Assembly: GCF_010093595.1 (NCBI RefSeq)
Contig: NW_022985438.1
Span: forward strand, 1,078,785-1,142,784
Reading direction: 5' to 3'
Source of the DNA: Mytilinidion resinicola
Taxonomy: Eukaryota > Ascomycota > Dothideomycetes > Mytilinidiales > Mytilinidiaceae
Length of the DNA: 64,000 nt
The number at the start of each line of letters is the position of its first letter. Position 1 is the stretch's first letter. Position numbers and translations under genes: made by a program. The notes beneath the pieces are model-generated. The model saw nothing but the letters and a program-made list of their open reading frames with translations. It did no database searches and had not been told where the DNA came from. Below are positions 10,331 to 20,401 of this stretch, piece by piece.

Positions 10331-10773
10331 TATTGTATCCATACAATGAGCAAAATGTGAGTCCACGTTCGGAGCGTCGCTATTCAATCCGTCGTGTCAC
10401 GCACATCACAATTCTCTGTTTGTCACTATTCACCAGGTCACAAAGAAATTCATTTTAAGGTAAAGCTCAGATTCTGTACTGTTCTTTGAATCTAAGGTAT
10501 TAATGCTCGAGGCTCGAGTCTCTCTATCCTTTCCGCGAGGCTACGAGGAATGATAGTGTCTGAGGCGACCCATATATCCATGTGCATGGTACTTATATGG
10601 GCGCTTGAGACTTTGAGTACGATGCGAATGATGACGCAGCAGGGATTACGGTGCATATCGACTGTTCGGGCAAGCTGAACAGGACTGCTGGGGAATCACT
10701 TTTCCCCGTTTGACAACACCGTCAGGAGGAGCCCAGCGAGCAGGTGGCCGAAACCAGACCATCGATCCATTTA
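10331..10773. other. Gene-free stretch
   Basis: No gene or strong repeat was recognised. It lies between MITE copy A and the 3' end of the minus-strand gene at 10774-11604, so its right part probably holds that gene's terminator region. Confidence 0.35.
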
Positions 10774-11604
10774 CTAAGTCTCTCCGAGCCGGGATACCTC
10801 GATCGATGTCTTTATAATGAGTTGACCCCTCGACGCTGCCTCTGCCCGCTTCTTACTTGCCTTAGTTTGGACATGTTCGAGCGTCTTGACCTCCGCCTGG
10901 AGGTTCGAGACCATCTCCTCAATGAAAGCATCCGCCCGCGCTCCCGAGGCCACTTCCTTCTGCTCCGCCTCAAGCTTCTCGATCTCAGCCACCAGCAGCA
11001 AGGCGCCAAAGAGTCCCTCCAGCTGCGGCATCTCCATCGGAAACGACACACCCTGGAACTCCAGCTCGCCATCGCGGCCAATAGCGACCCCGTCTCGCCG
11101 CTCTCCCACGTCAGGCTCGCCGTCGGAGTCTCCCTCATCAGCTGCGTCGCCGCCTCCGCCCGAGATACCAGCGGTAGTGTCTACATCGAGAGCAACGGTC
11201 AGCGGCGGTCCCGAATACGGCTTGGGCTCACGAACCTCGGGGACGCGCTCACGAATATAGACCCCAGCTTCCCACGCAATCTCCTTGATCTTCTCGATAT
11301 TCGCGATATTCGCCGCATCGTCCACCGGCCACGCGATGCCAGGGTGCTCGTCAGTGAACTTGTCCTGGATCGCGACATACTGGCTGATGAAGTGCTCCTC
11401 CAAGCACTGGAGACAGAGGAAGGGCGCCAGGGCTATTTTCGGCGCGCCGTCGACTACACAGTTAGTGCCGCATTGCTCGCTGTTGGATCCTTCGTCGGGG
11501 GCTGGGGTGGAGATGATGTGGAGGCAGCCGGCGAGTCGGTGGAGATCGCCCCAGCGGTTGCAGCGGAAGGCTTGGAGGCGTAGGTGGTTTTCGTGGGGAG
11601 ACAT
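10774..11604 (-). CDS. Hypothetical protein with cysteine/histidine motif, paralogue 1
   Basis: A single-exon frame of 276 aa with an ATG start at 11604. No known enzyme domain was recognised. The N-terminus has a Cys/His cluster: AGCLHI near 26-31, then EQCGTNC and FLCLQCLEEH by about residue 71, resembling a small zinc-binding module. The middle is glycine/aspartate-rich, and the last ~80 residues are charged and helical (EIEKLEAEQKEVASG...). The same order, D-L-(x)-C-x-H...C-x2-N-C...PF-x-CL-x-C, is present in the gene at 12755-13501, so the two are probably diverged paralogues. Function is unknown. Confidence 0.6.
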   Translation of the reverse strand: MSPHENHLRLQAFRCNRWGDLHRLAGCLHIISTPAPDEGSNSEQCGTNCVVDGAPKIALAPFLCLQCLEEHFISQYVAIQDKFTDEHPGIAWPVDDAANIANIEKIKEIAWEAGVYIRERVPEVREPKPYSGPPLTVALDVDTTAGISGGGGDAADEGDSDGEPDVGERRDGVAIGRDGELEFQGVSFPMEMPQLEGLFGALLLVAEIEKLEAEQKEVASGARADAFIEEMVSNLQAEVKTLEHVQTKASKKRAEAASRGQLIIKTSIEVSRLGET

Positions 11605-11880
11605 GTTGTTGGCCTTGCGCTTAGAAAGGTTGTTGGAAAGGGTTGTTGTGGGGGGGTTAGTCTACATTGGTGGTGGTGGCCATGTCTCTATTGGGAAAGT
11701 GGGGTTTATATAGTTGGTGTGTGGAGTTCGGAGAGGAGGTGGAAGTGAAAGAGGGTAGGTTTATAGTGCTTAGTGCGTCGGCGATGGAGTCAGGTGAATG
11801 TCTCGGGTGTTGCACTCCAGAATGATGCTCTGAAGGATGACGTACGTTCGTTGACAACGCAGCGCGGTTATTAGAGGATG
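11605..11880. other. Short gene-free stretch
   Basis: This is the 5' flank of the minus-strand gene ending at 11604. It contains a GGTGGTGGT run near 11660-11690; no other feature is seen before MITE copy D. Confidence 0.35.
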
Positions 11881-12083
11881 CAGTATAGAGTAGTGCTTCA
11901 GTTCGCCTTCCGCTCGATCTACATCACTTTTAGGAGCAGCCCAGCTAGGCGGTAACCAGTAAGTTAAGGGGTAGCCCGATTCGCAAGGCATCACATATGT
12001 ACATCGCTCCTGGACTTTGAAGGTCTATGGAGGCACCCGAAACAGTGGTAGCTGAGTGCGCACAAACTTGTCGCAAGGCGCTG
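11881..12083. mobile_element. MITE family copy D (degenerate)
   Basis: The right end (GTGCGCACAAACTTGTCGCA followed by AGGCGCTG and then TA) closely matches the right end of copy B at 23520-23748. The middle (CCGCTCGATCTACATCAC, CAGCCCAGCTAGGCGG) matches the copy B interior. The left end is worn, so its boundary is approximate. No coding capacity. Confidence 0.6.
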
Positions 12084-12321
12084 TAGATGTAAGGTGAAGG
12101 TAAGTCACGATGGTGGCGGAGTTGAGCTTGAGCCAAGGGTGATTAGATGGGAGGAGAACTGGCGCATACTTCCTTTCAAAGTGTTTCCTGAACGCTGCGA
12201 GCTTGGGAGATGCTAGCCGTTATGAGTACCCTTGAGCTTGGGAGATATTGATCGGGTGAGTCCATCTTCTCAGGAAGCAATAGATTACAAAGTATTATCA
12301 CGATCACTCTTCGGCAAGGTA

Positions 12322-12542
12322 CACTACCAGGCCATAAGCCCCGGCACACCGATATAACACTACTCGAGTGCGACTATGGAAGCTGGACACCACTTTCAGG
12401 AGTAGCCGCCTCGCCAGGAAGCCGGTCAGTCAAGAGGCAGCTCAGAAACCGCTGCTTGAAACTTGACATTGGGCCTAGGATTTGAAAACCTTTATACCCC
12501 AAGAAGTGGCGAGCGATTCTTCACGCATATAGCATGCCACTG
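12322..12542. mobile_element. MITE family copy C (degenerate)
   Basis: The left end, preceded by TA at 12320-12321, reads CACTACCAGGCCATAAGCCC and then CGGCACACCGATATAACACT, matching copy B base by base over most of 38 bp. The interior keeps GGACACCACTTTCAGGAGTA. The right boundary (before TA at 12543-12544) is inferred only from the family length of about 220-230 bp. Confidence 0.55.
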
Positions 12543-12754
12543 TAAGTTGTACAGATTTTTGGACAAGAATAGGTTGTATGATAGAGTCGATCTTGCAATC
12601 TACTCCTAGGTTATTGGTCTAGAGTCATAGTCTAGCGTCATTCTACACTCTTCTACGTTCTTGTTCTTTAGACTACTCAAACTTCAGCGCGAATGCAAAC
12701 ATTCGATGCAAGATTTCGAAGCAGACTTCAGATCTCATACTTCTAGTCCTCCAG

Positions 12755-13501
12755 CTACTCAGCATCTTCGATCCTGACAGCCTCCAAACGACCAACAAGC
12801 GCATCGATTAGTGCGCTTTCTCGAAACCCGAGCGAATTTCCGAGTTGCTCTGCCAGGTCGTCTATCTCTACCTCGACTTCCCTGCCATTCTGGCTGAGCC
12901 GAGCAGACTCTCCTGTGAGCCTATGCGGAGAGCGTTGACGCCGATATCCTCGCCGCCCTCTCGTCTCCCCCTCCTCCTCTCCTGAGTCAGACTCAGCAAA
13001 TAGGCTCATAGACCGATCCCTAGCCAGCCCCCGTCCAGCTCTCCTACCAAGCGATCTACCACGCCGTGCAGAACCCTGCCATCCACGACCATGCTCACCA
13101 ACAACCTCACAAGCCCCCATATCCGTATTCTGCAGCACATATGAAGTCGCGTGTTTGATCTCCGTGTTGATCAGCATACTCACAAACCCGGGGTTAAGCT
13201 TAGACACGTCTTTACCGGCTTGCGCCTGCTGGGCTTTGAACTCCTTGACGACTCCGTCAAGATGGCTACGGACGATACTTTCGATGCAGGAAAGGCAGTA
13301 GAATGGTGGGCGCTGTTTTTCACGCGCTGTTGGATGGAGGCAGTTTTGGCGGCATTCGGAGTCGGTGCTCTTGACCTGGTGACCGCAGACGAGGTCGTGT
13401 AATCCCTCGTTAGAGTAGAAGAGGGCTGGGCGGCAGTCTTGAGTCCTCCACTGTATGCGATCTGGGCTGCCAGGTACAGAACTGGGCGAGGAGGAGGGCA
13501 T
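12755..13501 (-). CDS. Hypothetical protein with cysteine/histidine motif, paralogue 2
   Basis: A single-exon frame of 248 aa, ATG at 13501. The N-terminal third contains LHDLVCGHQV, then ECRQNC and PFYCLSCIES, a C-x-H / C-x3-C / C-x2-C arrangement that could bind zinc. A second third is helical, and the tail is rich in Arg/Gly (SARRGRSLGRRAGRG) and Ser-acidic residues, ending in a short helical segment. It shares the cysteine layout with the protein at 10774-11604 on the same strand, only about 1.1 kb away with MITE copies between them, suggesting an old tandem duplication. I do not recognise the family; a nuclear or RNA-binding role is only a guess from the RG-rich tail. Confidence 0.6.
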   Translation of the reverse strand: MPSSSPSSVPGSPDRIQWRTQDCRPALFYSNEGLHDLVCGHQVKSTDSECRQNCLHPTAREKQRPPFYCLSCIESIVRSHLDGVVKEFKAQQAQAGKDVSKLNPGFVSMLINTEIKHATSYVLQNTDMGACEVVGEHGRGWQGSARRGRSLGRRAGRGLARDRSMSLFAESDSGEEEGETRGRRGYRRQRSPHRLTGESARLSQNGREVEVEIDDLAEQLGNSLGFRESALIDALVGRLEAVRIEDAE

Positions 13502-14056
13502 GCTGGATGGTTTGTGCGAATGGGGCTCTGTGTGGATGGGATTCTGTGTGAATAGGGTTCCTTGTGAATCTTTCAGAAAGGTCGGTGAGTGGATATGCGC
13601 ATATGGAGGCAGAAGAACCTTTAATGTTAATGTCGCAGGAATAAGACCTCACCCATTCACCATTCACCATTCACAAAGATATGCTGTACAGTTACAATGC
13701 ATGATACTGCTTTGTGAGCGATCTGGGTTTAAGCTCTGCATTCTCGAGAATTGAGATGATCTTTCGCATTGTTTAAGCAAAGTATAATGGTGGCTATATG
13801 TCGTTCCTCGAACTCTTTCGCCACTCATCATAGAGCTCTGCCCGCCGCCTCAACCCGGGGTTTCGTGGGCTTAGGTGTATGTGCATACCCTGATCTAGAG
13901 CCAGGCCACCTCCGACGGTGTCAACCAGTGATACACCCTCCTCCCTCTCGCCGCACTCCACGTAATAGGATAGCCATAGAATAGAATCAACCCCTGAATT
14001 CCCCAGCTAGACTTCCCCCAAAACTCCTCTAAAACTACTCCGTCCCGTAAAGACAT
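13502..14056. other. Gene-free stretch
   Basis: No supported gene. CATTCACCATTCACCATTCAC-like short repeats lie near 13650-13672. The stretch contains the promoter side of the gene at 12755-13501 and the terminator side of the one at 14057-14617. Confidence 0.35.
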
Positions 14057-14617
14057 TCAGATAGCGAGCTCGTCGATACTGTCGATGGTGTCGTCTGCCT
14101 CTCGATCAGGATCCAGGTGTGGGCATTTCGGCGGTGGCGACGACCGGCGACGAGGTTTCGCCGACGGTCTCAAACCTCTGTCCAGCGCTTCTGTCCTCGA
14201 TTCCGAATCTGGCTCTTCGGGGAGCGGCGAGAGACGAATACCCGTTCCGTCATTCTTCGCTCCCTTCCCCTCCTTCTTCTTCTTCATAGGGCTAAACTTC
14301 CCAAAAGCCCCACAAAGCACCGCAAGACATCCCGCGTGTTCTTCTTCAATCGGCGCAGGCGTCCCCGCTGCCGGTCGTGGACGCCGTGGGCTTTCTTCCA
14401 CCGCATCGCCGTCGATTTCAACCACCGTAATGCGCACGCCTTCCGGCTCTGCGGCCGCTGACGACTGCTGCGATACCCGAGCTCTGCTTGTTTTACTACT
14501 TGTGGCCATCTGCTCTACTGCATCTTCGTACCTAGAATCCGGGGTAGAGGAGGCAGAGGCTGGGACGATGGGGCGGTCGGCGAAGCGGACGCTGTGGGGG
14601 GAGGAAGTAGAAGACAT
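14057..14617 (-). CDS. Hypothetical disordered protein
   Basis: A single frame of 186 aa starting at ATG 14617. It is Ser/Pro/Glu-rich and mostly disordered. Notable phrases are SVRFADRPIVPAS at the start, a short hydrophobic-cysteine patch (AGCLAVLCGAFGKF) followed at once by a basic run (MKKKKEGKGAK), and a Pro/Cys/His segment PPPKCPHLDPDRE near the end. The Cys patch plus lysines could be a lipid-modified membrane anchor, but this is inference. No domain recognised. The strand and the absence of stops support coding; an opposing frame on the plus strand is less protein-like. Confidence 0.5.
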   Translation of the reverse strand: MSSTSSPHSVRFADRPIVPASASSTPDSRYEDAVEQMATSSKTSRARVSQQSSAAAEPEGVRITVVEIDGDAVEESPRRPRPAAGTPAPIEEEHAGCLAVLCGAFGKFSPMKKKKEGKGAKNDGTGIRLSPLPEEPDSESRTEALDRGLRPSAKPRRRSSPPPKCPHLDPDREADDTIDSIDELAI

Positions 14618-16104
14618 GGCTGGTCCTGCTGTAGAAAACGCGTGTCGTCCTATTGGGATGAAGTGGAATGGTTGAGATAATGAGGGAGGAAGAGCGACGG
14701 CGAGTCTCTCCCACGACGCAGGACCTCTAAGGCACTGAAGAGGTAGAGTTGGTTGACAACGTAGGTTTTTGGACTAAATAAAAGATGTTGGTGTCTATAG
14801 CTGTGGTGTATGCGCTGAAGAAGGAGCATGTTAGAGAAGATACGGTTCTTTATTAGCCTTACTTAGGAAACGGAGATGGTGAATGGTGAAGGGCGTATGT
14901 TGATGAAAGTGCTGGCTTGAGTAGGTATCAAGAGATCATTCCTACTCTTTCAAAAGCATCAGCTTATGCTTAGAGCTTTTGCTTTACAGGATGCCGTACT
15001 ATAGACTCATACTATATACATGGAGGTGCTGAAAAGTGAGGTGCAAGTCTTAGACCAGCATTGCCATTGGCGCTACCTGATTTCATTCACGCCGAAGTTT
15101 ATCCGTCCGCAAAAAAACCCCCCGTTCTTCACCTTTTGCGTTTCCTTGCCAAGATTTGCTGCAAAGGGGAAACTCGCGGACGTGGAACCATGGGTGTCGA
15201 ACCACGGGTGACGGTGGTCTGCGCGACCTCCGCATCCTAATAAAAGGCACACCATTAAATGGAGAGGCTTGAGGCAAAATGAGGAGACTCCGCTATGAGT
15301 TCTCACAGCGATTGACATTGTCTGGCTATCGCGCGACGCTTACCGGTCGGCGGTGGTCTAACGGTCGATATTACGATACTTCTTCACAACAACTAGAGGT
15401 CTTACGGTCGGCATTGCAACACTCCCTCCCTTCCCCTTCTCTCACTGCACATGGCCCTACGGTCGACATTGGTTGTGAATGGGATACATGGCCTTCGGGT
15501 CTATCTTCTTTTTCTCCTTCTTCCTGTGTATTTGACGAATGGGCCATTCGTGAAATGTGAAAGTAGTGGTGGAATATTGGTCCCTTCCTGTATAACCGAT
15601 TCCTTAGCAGCTTCAGTGTATATCTTTCTCTCTCTCACACACAGATCTAGCTAACTTCCTCACCAACACCACTTACAATACAATCTTCTCTTCCTGCATA
15701 CCGAGCCCTTACACTGGTAGTCTACCTAATCTGAGGTACCGTCGATGTGCTAGGTAGTGTGCGAAGTCACACAAAAAAGCGTTACTGTCATCACTCAATG
15801 CAAATTGCGGAAAAAACTCCAAAAAACTCCCATCATTATTTTTTCATTAGATTAGAGACATGCAATGTCTGTGACCAACACCCGAATTCGACAAGATTGT
15901 AAGGACCGATAGAAATGCTGGACGCCCCGATGAACTCCTGAAAATGCGATGGACTGTGTATGTGTGTGAAGGAGGTGTGAAGAGGAGAGTATGATGTAGG
16001 TGTAGTTATGGATGTGAGAGAGAAGGGTAGTGCGGCAGCGACTGCAACGCGTGCCAAGATTGGTCGCTCCTTTCCTCCCTCCTCAGTGCGCCAGTGCTAC
16101 CACT
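14618..16104. other. Gene-free stretch
   Basis: No convincing gene. Three copies of an ACGGTCGRYATT-type motif lie at about 15361, 15403 and 15459, with a related ACCGGTCGGCGGTGG upstream. The right-hand part (15700-16104) is the 3' flank of the MARVEL-like gene. Confidence 0.4.
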
Positions 16105-16764
16105 TTAAACATCCACCGACTTAGGCGCCGCGCCCGCCTTCTTGTTCTTATAGAAGAGCGTCGGGAGGAGGATGCACGAGGTCGTGAAGAGCAGGCACAG
16201 CGCAATGCTCAGGCCCCAGATCGCCTTGGTCTCGAAGCAGTTGGCCTTGGTCGCGCCGGCCCAGTTGCCCAGGTACAGCTTGTTGCCCACAATGTTGAGG
16301 TTCGCGGTCACAGACTCCGTAAATGCGTACGCGGACGCGGCCTCGGCTTCCTTGGACGACGCTTTGCCGATGACGTAGCAGTTAAGGAAGGAGAGGGGCT
16401 TGCCGACGGTCACGGCGACGACGATGAAGGCGATGAGCAGGAGCGAGTCGAAGCCGGACATGACGAAGAGGCCGAGGTTGGCTTCGGACCAGTAGAAGGC
16501 GATGCTGACGAGGCAGTAGAGGGTCGCGATGCAAGTCTGGAGGTGGGGTGTTAGGATGGGTTACATAAAGTTAGGCACTGGCGGGAGACGTACCACGCTG
16601 AGGGTTCCCACGAACTCCTTGGGAGGCTCAATTCCGCTGGAGACGATCAAGGAGACGAAGTTGGCTGTTATGCCGACGATGATGATCATGGAGATGACTT
16701 GGAGAACGCGCACGAGGAGGAAGGTCTTGCTGAGGGGAGCAGCTCCATAGGATGGGATAGGCAT
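16105..16764 (-). CDS. MARVEL-like four-helix membrane protein
   Basis: Two exons on the minus strand, 16764-16594 and 16536-16105, with a 57-nt intron (GTACGT...CAG, phase 0) give 200 aa. Hydrophobic segments are visible near residues 15-42 (LLVRVLQVISMIIIVGIT...), 58-72, 80-100 (GFDSLLLIAFIVVAVTVG) and 165-187 (GLSIALCLLFTTSCILLPTL). The short cytosolic C-terminus is lysine-rich. Length, four helices and the small-residue spacing fit the fungal MARVEL-domain-like group, whose members sit in the plasma membrane or vesicles. The exact substrate or partner is unknown. Joining the exons restores one unbroken frame, which supports the splice choice. Confidence 0.75.
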
Positions 16765-18152
16765 GATGGCTGAGTTGGCGTTGGTGGTTGGTAGAGAAAG
16801 TGAGTGGATGCGAAAGTGTAGATAGCTCGGAACGACAGTTGACGGTCAGGAGGACAGGTTAAGTAGCAAAGAATGGATCGTGATCTGCTGGCAGATAGAG
16901 AGAATGCAAGTGCTGGCAGAAGACTTTTTGATGAAAGAGTGAGGCCTGACCCGAAAACGGAAAGAAATGTAAGGAAAAAAAGACGGAAGGAAAGTCGTCA
17001 AGAGATGGAAATGCTGAGCTGGCTTGTTGAGTTGATGATGGGAGCTACAAACCGCAGCGTCTACGTGGTTTATATATCTAGAGATCTCTGCTACAAGTCA
17101 GTCGCCAGACACTTGCTATTCCTGTCGACATCAGTGCTTGGTCGCTCGTTTCATCAGATCGTGAGTAGTCGCTGGGCCTGCCAATCAGCAGCCCATATGG
17201 CCATGGCCAGAAATTCTCCGATCTAGCGAGAGTTTGACGCAGAGACACTCACGCGAGTGGGCGGCTACAGCATAAACAACACTTCTCGCCCACCCAAAGC
17301 ATGGCTGGTCCAGAGCCACTCACACCGCGCAGATGACTGGCGGCTGGCCGGGAGGGCAAGCCACACCAACGGGCTCTGCGTTCGCTGGGTTACAGTTGTC
17401 GACGCCTGAAGATGCGGATGTTTCGCCGCACGCCGCGACCCACTCTGCCCACAGGGCGCGCGGGAGCTATCATTAGATCGCCGTGGGGCTCAACGAGAGG
17501 CCCAAGGAGAGGCTCCGGAACGGTGGTGCGCGTTGGCTGTTTGGCCTGATGGTTGAGACTTGTTGGGGAAAGATGAGGCTGGCAAAGCTCCGTGCGACGC
17601 GCTGGAGGGCAGCCAATTCTTGCCTTGCTTACGAAGTAGAACTCTGCACTGACACCAGAGCAGTGACCAGACTCAAGGCTGCTTTTTGATTGCTGGCACG
17701 CGAACAGTGGCCGTCTGAGGCTGCTGCAGTCTAGCATTAGTATGCTTGGTTCATGAGGCCGCGAGTGGTGAGTGGATGACTTGGCAGTTGGGATCGCTGA
17801 CAAGTCAGAATAACATTCATGCTCATCAGAGACTGTTTATGTGCACCTCACTGCGAAAGAAGCTCGCACAGCGTGGTAGTGTAGAAGTGAAGAACATTGC
17901 AGGAGCACGTGAGGGCCAGGTACGATGCACTCCCCACTCTCGTCGGCGCCTTGATAGGCAGGTCCTCGCGATATCTGCGGGACGGCTGCGGCTTCAGTAC
18001 TCCGTCGCACTCGGAGAAGCCCACGCGCCTCTACAAAGACGGATAGCTCCAGAGCTCCCCGCTGCCACCCGTCTGTCTCTCAATGTTCTCCGCACTCATT
18101 CCAGCTCTCACCTTCAAACATTAATTCTCTAGCTGCAGCAGCGAGCGACACA
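16765..18152. other. Gene-free stretch between divergent genes
   Basis: No supported gene. It separates the minus-strand MARVEL-like gene from the plus-strand amidase, so it should carry both promoters. Some frames open here, but their composition is not protein-like and no domain is recognisable. Confidence 0.4.
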
Positions 18153-19985
18153 ATGTTCATGTCACAGCACCGCCGCGACTGGTAAGTTTGACAGTCCTGG
18201 ATAGCTTTCCGATCAATACTGACAAGTACTACAGCACGCGAAAGCAGAATGAGCGCGCATCCAAGATCGCAGCACTTCCTCAAGCCTATCTCTCTCCTCT
18301 CTCGCCAGAAGACCGAACCATATTGGGGAAACCCATTCAAGAGCTGGTGCAAGAGGTCCATAAACAAATTACAAAACCCGTGGACATCCTCCGAACATAC
18401 GGCAAGGTTGCTCTGAAAGCCCAAGAGAAGACCAATTGCGTGACAGAAATCCTATTTCCCGAGGCCGAAGAATGGGCAGAAAAGGAAGTCAACTTGAAGG
18501 GGCCACTTGCGGGTATACCAGTGTCACTGAAAGACTCCATCGTGGTCAAGGGCTTTGATACCAGTGTTGGATACTCCTGCAAAACAGGAAAGCCGTATGC
18601 TGCAGATGGTATCATGGTCAAGATTCTCAAGGACGCTGGTAAGTAACATCTATCAACCCTTCTAGGGCCTACCTGACCTCCGCAGGTGCTGTCCCTTTCG
18701 TGAAGACAAACTTGCCAACCACACTTCTTTCTTTCGAGTCTACCAATGATGTTTGGGGCCGCTGCACAAATCCCCACAACAACAAGTACTCGCCTGGTGG
18801 TTCGACAGGAGGAGAGGGCGCAATCCTCGCCTTTGGCGGTAGTCGCATAGGAATCGGCTCGGATGTCGCTGGCTCTGTACGCGCACCTGCTCACTTTTCT
18901 GGCTGCTATTCAATCCGTTGCTCCACTGGTAGGTGGCCAAAGATGGGCAATGATACCAGCATGCCAGGCCAAGAGGGAATTCCTAGCGTCTTTAGCCCGA
19001 TGGCGAGAACGCTCAACGACCTGACCTACTTCACCCGAAGTTTTATTGGAATGAAACCTTGGAAGTACGACCACACGGTTCATCCGCTAGAGTGGCGAGA
19101 GGAGGTAGAGACAGAGTACAAGGAGAAGAAGAAGTTCAGAGTGGGTGTTCTGAGAGACGATGGTGTTGTCACTCCAGCTCCAGCGTGTGCCCGAGCCCTG
19201 GATCAAGTTGCAGCGGCCCTTTCTTCCGAGGGACACGAAGTGTTCGACGTTACTCCCCCGTCTCCGTACGAGGCCCTTGTCATTGCTTCTCAGCTTCTCA
19301 ACGCCGACGGCACCAGGACTTTCAGTTCGTTCTTCCGGTCTGGTGAGTGGAATGATCCTGGCGCAGCACAGATGACTTTCTACATGCATCTTCCTCGACC
19401 CGTCAAGTATCTCTACTATCTATGGGTCAAATACGTCAAGAAGGATAGCATATGGGCTGGTCTTCTTCAAGGGTGGTCAGAGAAGAGTGCTTTCGAGAAC
19501 TGGCAGCTTGTGGCTAAGCGTGAGGCATACAAGGCGAAATGGCATGCGTGGTGGCAAGAAGAGGCGAAAATGGACTTCCTGATCACAGTGCCAAATGCGA
19601 CACCTGCAGTACCTCATAATGGCATGAAGGATGCTGTTAGCAGCTGCGGATACACGTTCCTATTCAATCTGGTAAGTAAGCTCGCCGCTTGACTGAGCTT
19701 CTGACTGATCTGTGGTAGCTGGACTACACATGCGGTATCATGCCCGTGACTCACGTGGACAAGACACTGGACCAACTTCCCGCATCCTTCAACTTGAAGA
19801 AGCTAAATGGCGTAGCCAGGGGCGCTTACATGCACTATGATGCGACAAAGATGGATGGGCTTCCTGTAGCCGTGCAGGTTGTTGGCCAGCGGCTGGAGGA
19901 GGAGAAGGTGCTGTCAGTGATGGACAGGATCGAGTCAGCTTTGGAAAAACGTGGCGAAGCATACCAGTTACTGGAGGTTGACTAG
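18153..19985 (+). CDS. Amidase-signature family protein (acetamidase/general amidase type)
   Basis: Four exons, 18153-18181, 18235-18638, 18686-19671 and 19719-19985, give 561 aa, the usual size for fungal AmdS-type amidases. The catalytic Ser-cisSer-Lys triad is readable: Lys109 in GIPVSLKDSIVV, cis-Ser184 in SPGGSTGGEG, and nucleophile Ser208 in GSDVAGSVRAPA. The family hydrolyses carboxamides to acid and ammonia in the cytosol; the substrate of this copy cannot be told. The introns begin GTAAGT and end CAG/TAG. The first exon is only 29 nt, so the start is the least certain part. A small oddity is the IRCSTGRWPKMG segment where LKPSTGR is usual. There is no frame damage. Confidence 0.9.
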
Positions 19986-20401
19986 AAGGGGCAAAGCGAG
20001 CTGCATAGGATCAGGTGACAGTGGGCTAGGCAGGCATGGAGTCACCTTAGGAAGGGGTCGGCTACGAAGTGGCCACAGGTCGAGTTGTCTAGCAGTACAT
20101 CACTTCTACAGCAATCAATCAGCTCTCTCACACACTCTTCTTCAACGTGAATGCAGTCCGAAATACAGCTTGGCAGTTCCCAGTTGCATATGCTGATGAT
20201 ATCTCAGCGCACTGACGGCCCAGTGTTGGCGTTCGGGCCAGTCGTTTAAGGTGGAGCACACGTGCCCCTCGCGTCACGGCGAGCCAGAGGAACTTTAAAC
20301 TTCGACATCCCACTCGTCCTTCCAACCTCACACCTCACCGACACCCTCAACATCCACCCGCCCTGACCGTCGGTCGCCTCTGCGACCTTCCTCGCGCGAC
20401 C
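19986..20401. other. Intergenic region
   Basis: No feature was recognised between the amidase stop and the ATG at 20402. The last 120 bases are a pyrimidine-rich, CACC-rich leader that probably belongs to the next gene. Confidence 0.4.

Noticed and set aside
14085..14675. Plus-strand frame of about 196 codons opposite the 14057-14617 gene
   Set aside because: Composition is poor in a protein sense; the minus-strand frame has a more coherent make-up. Kept as minus with moderate confidence.
16030..16554. Plus-strand frame opposite the MARVEL-like gene
   Set aside because: Arg/Glu-rich shadow; the minus strand has phase-consistent exons with membrane helices.
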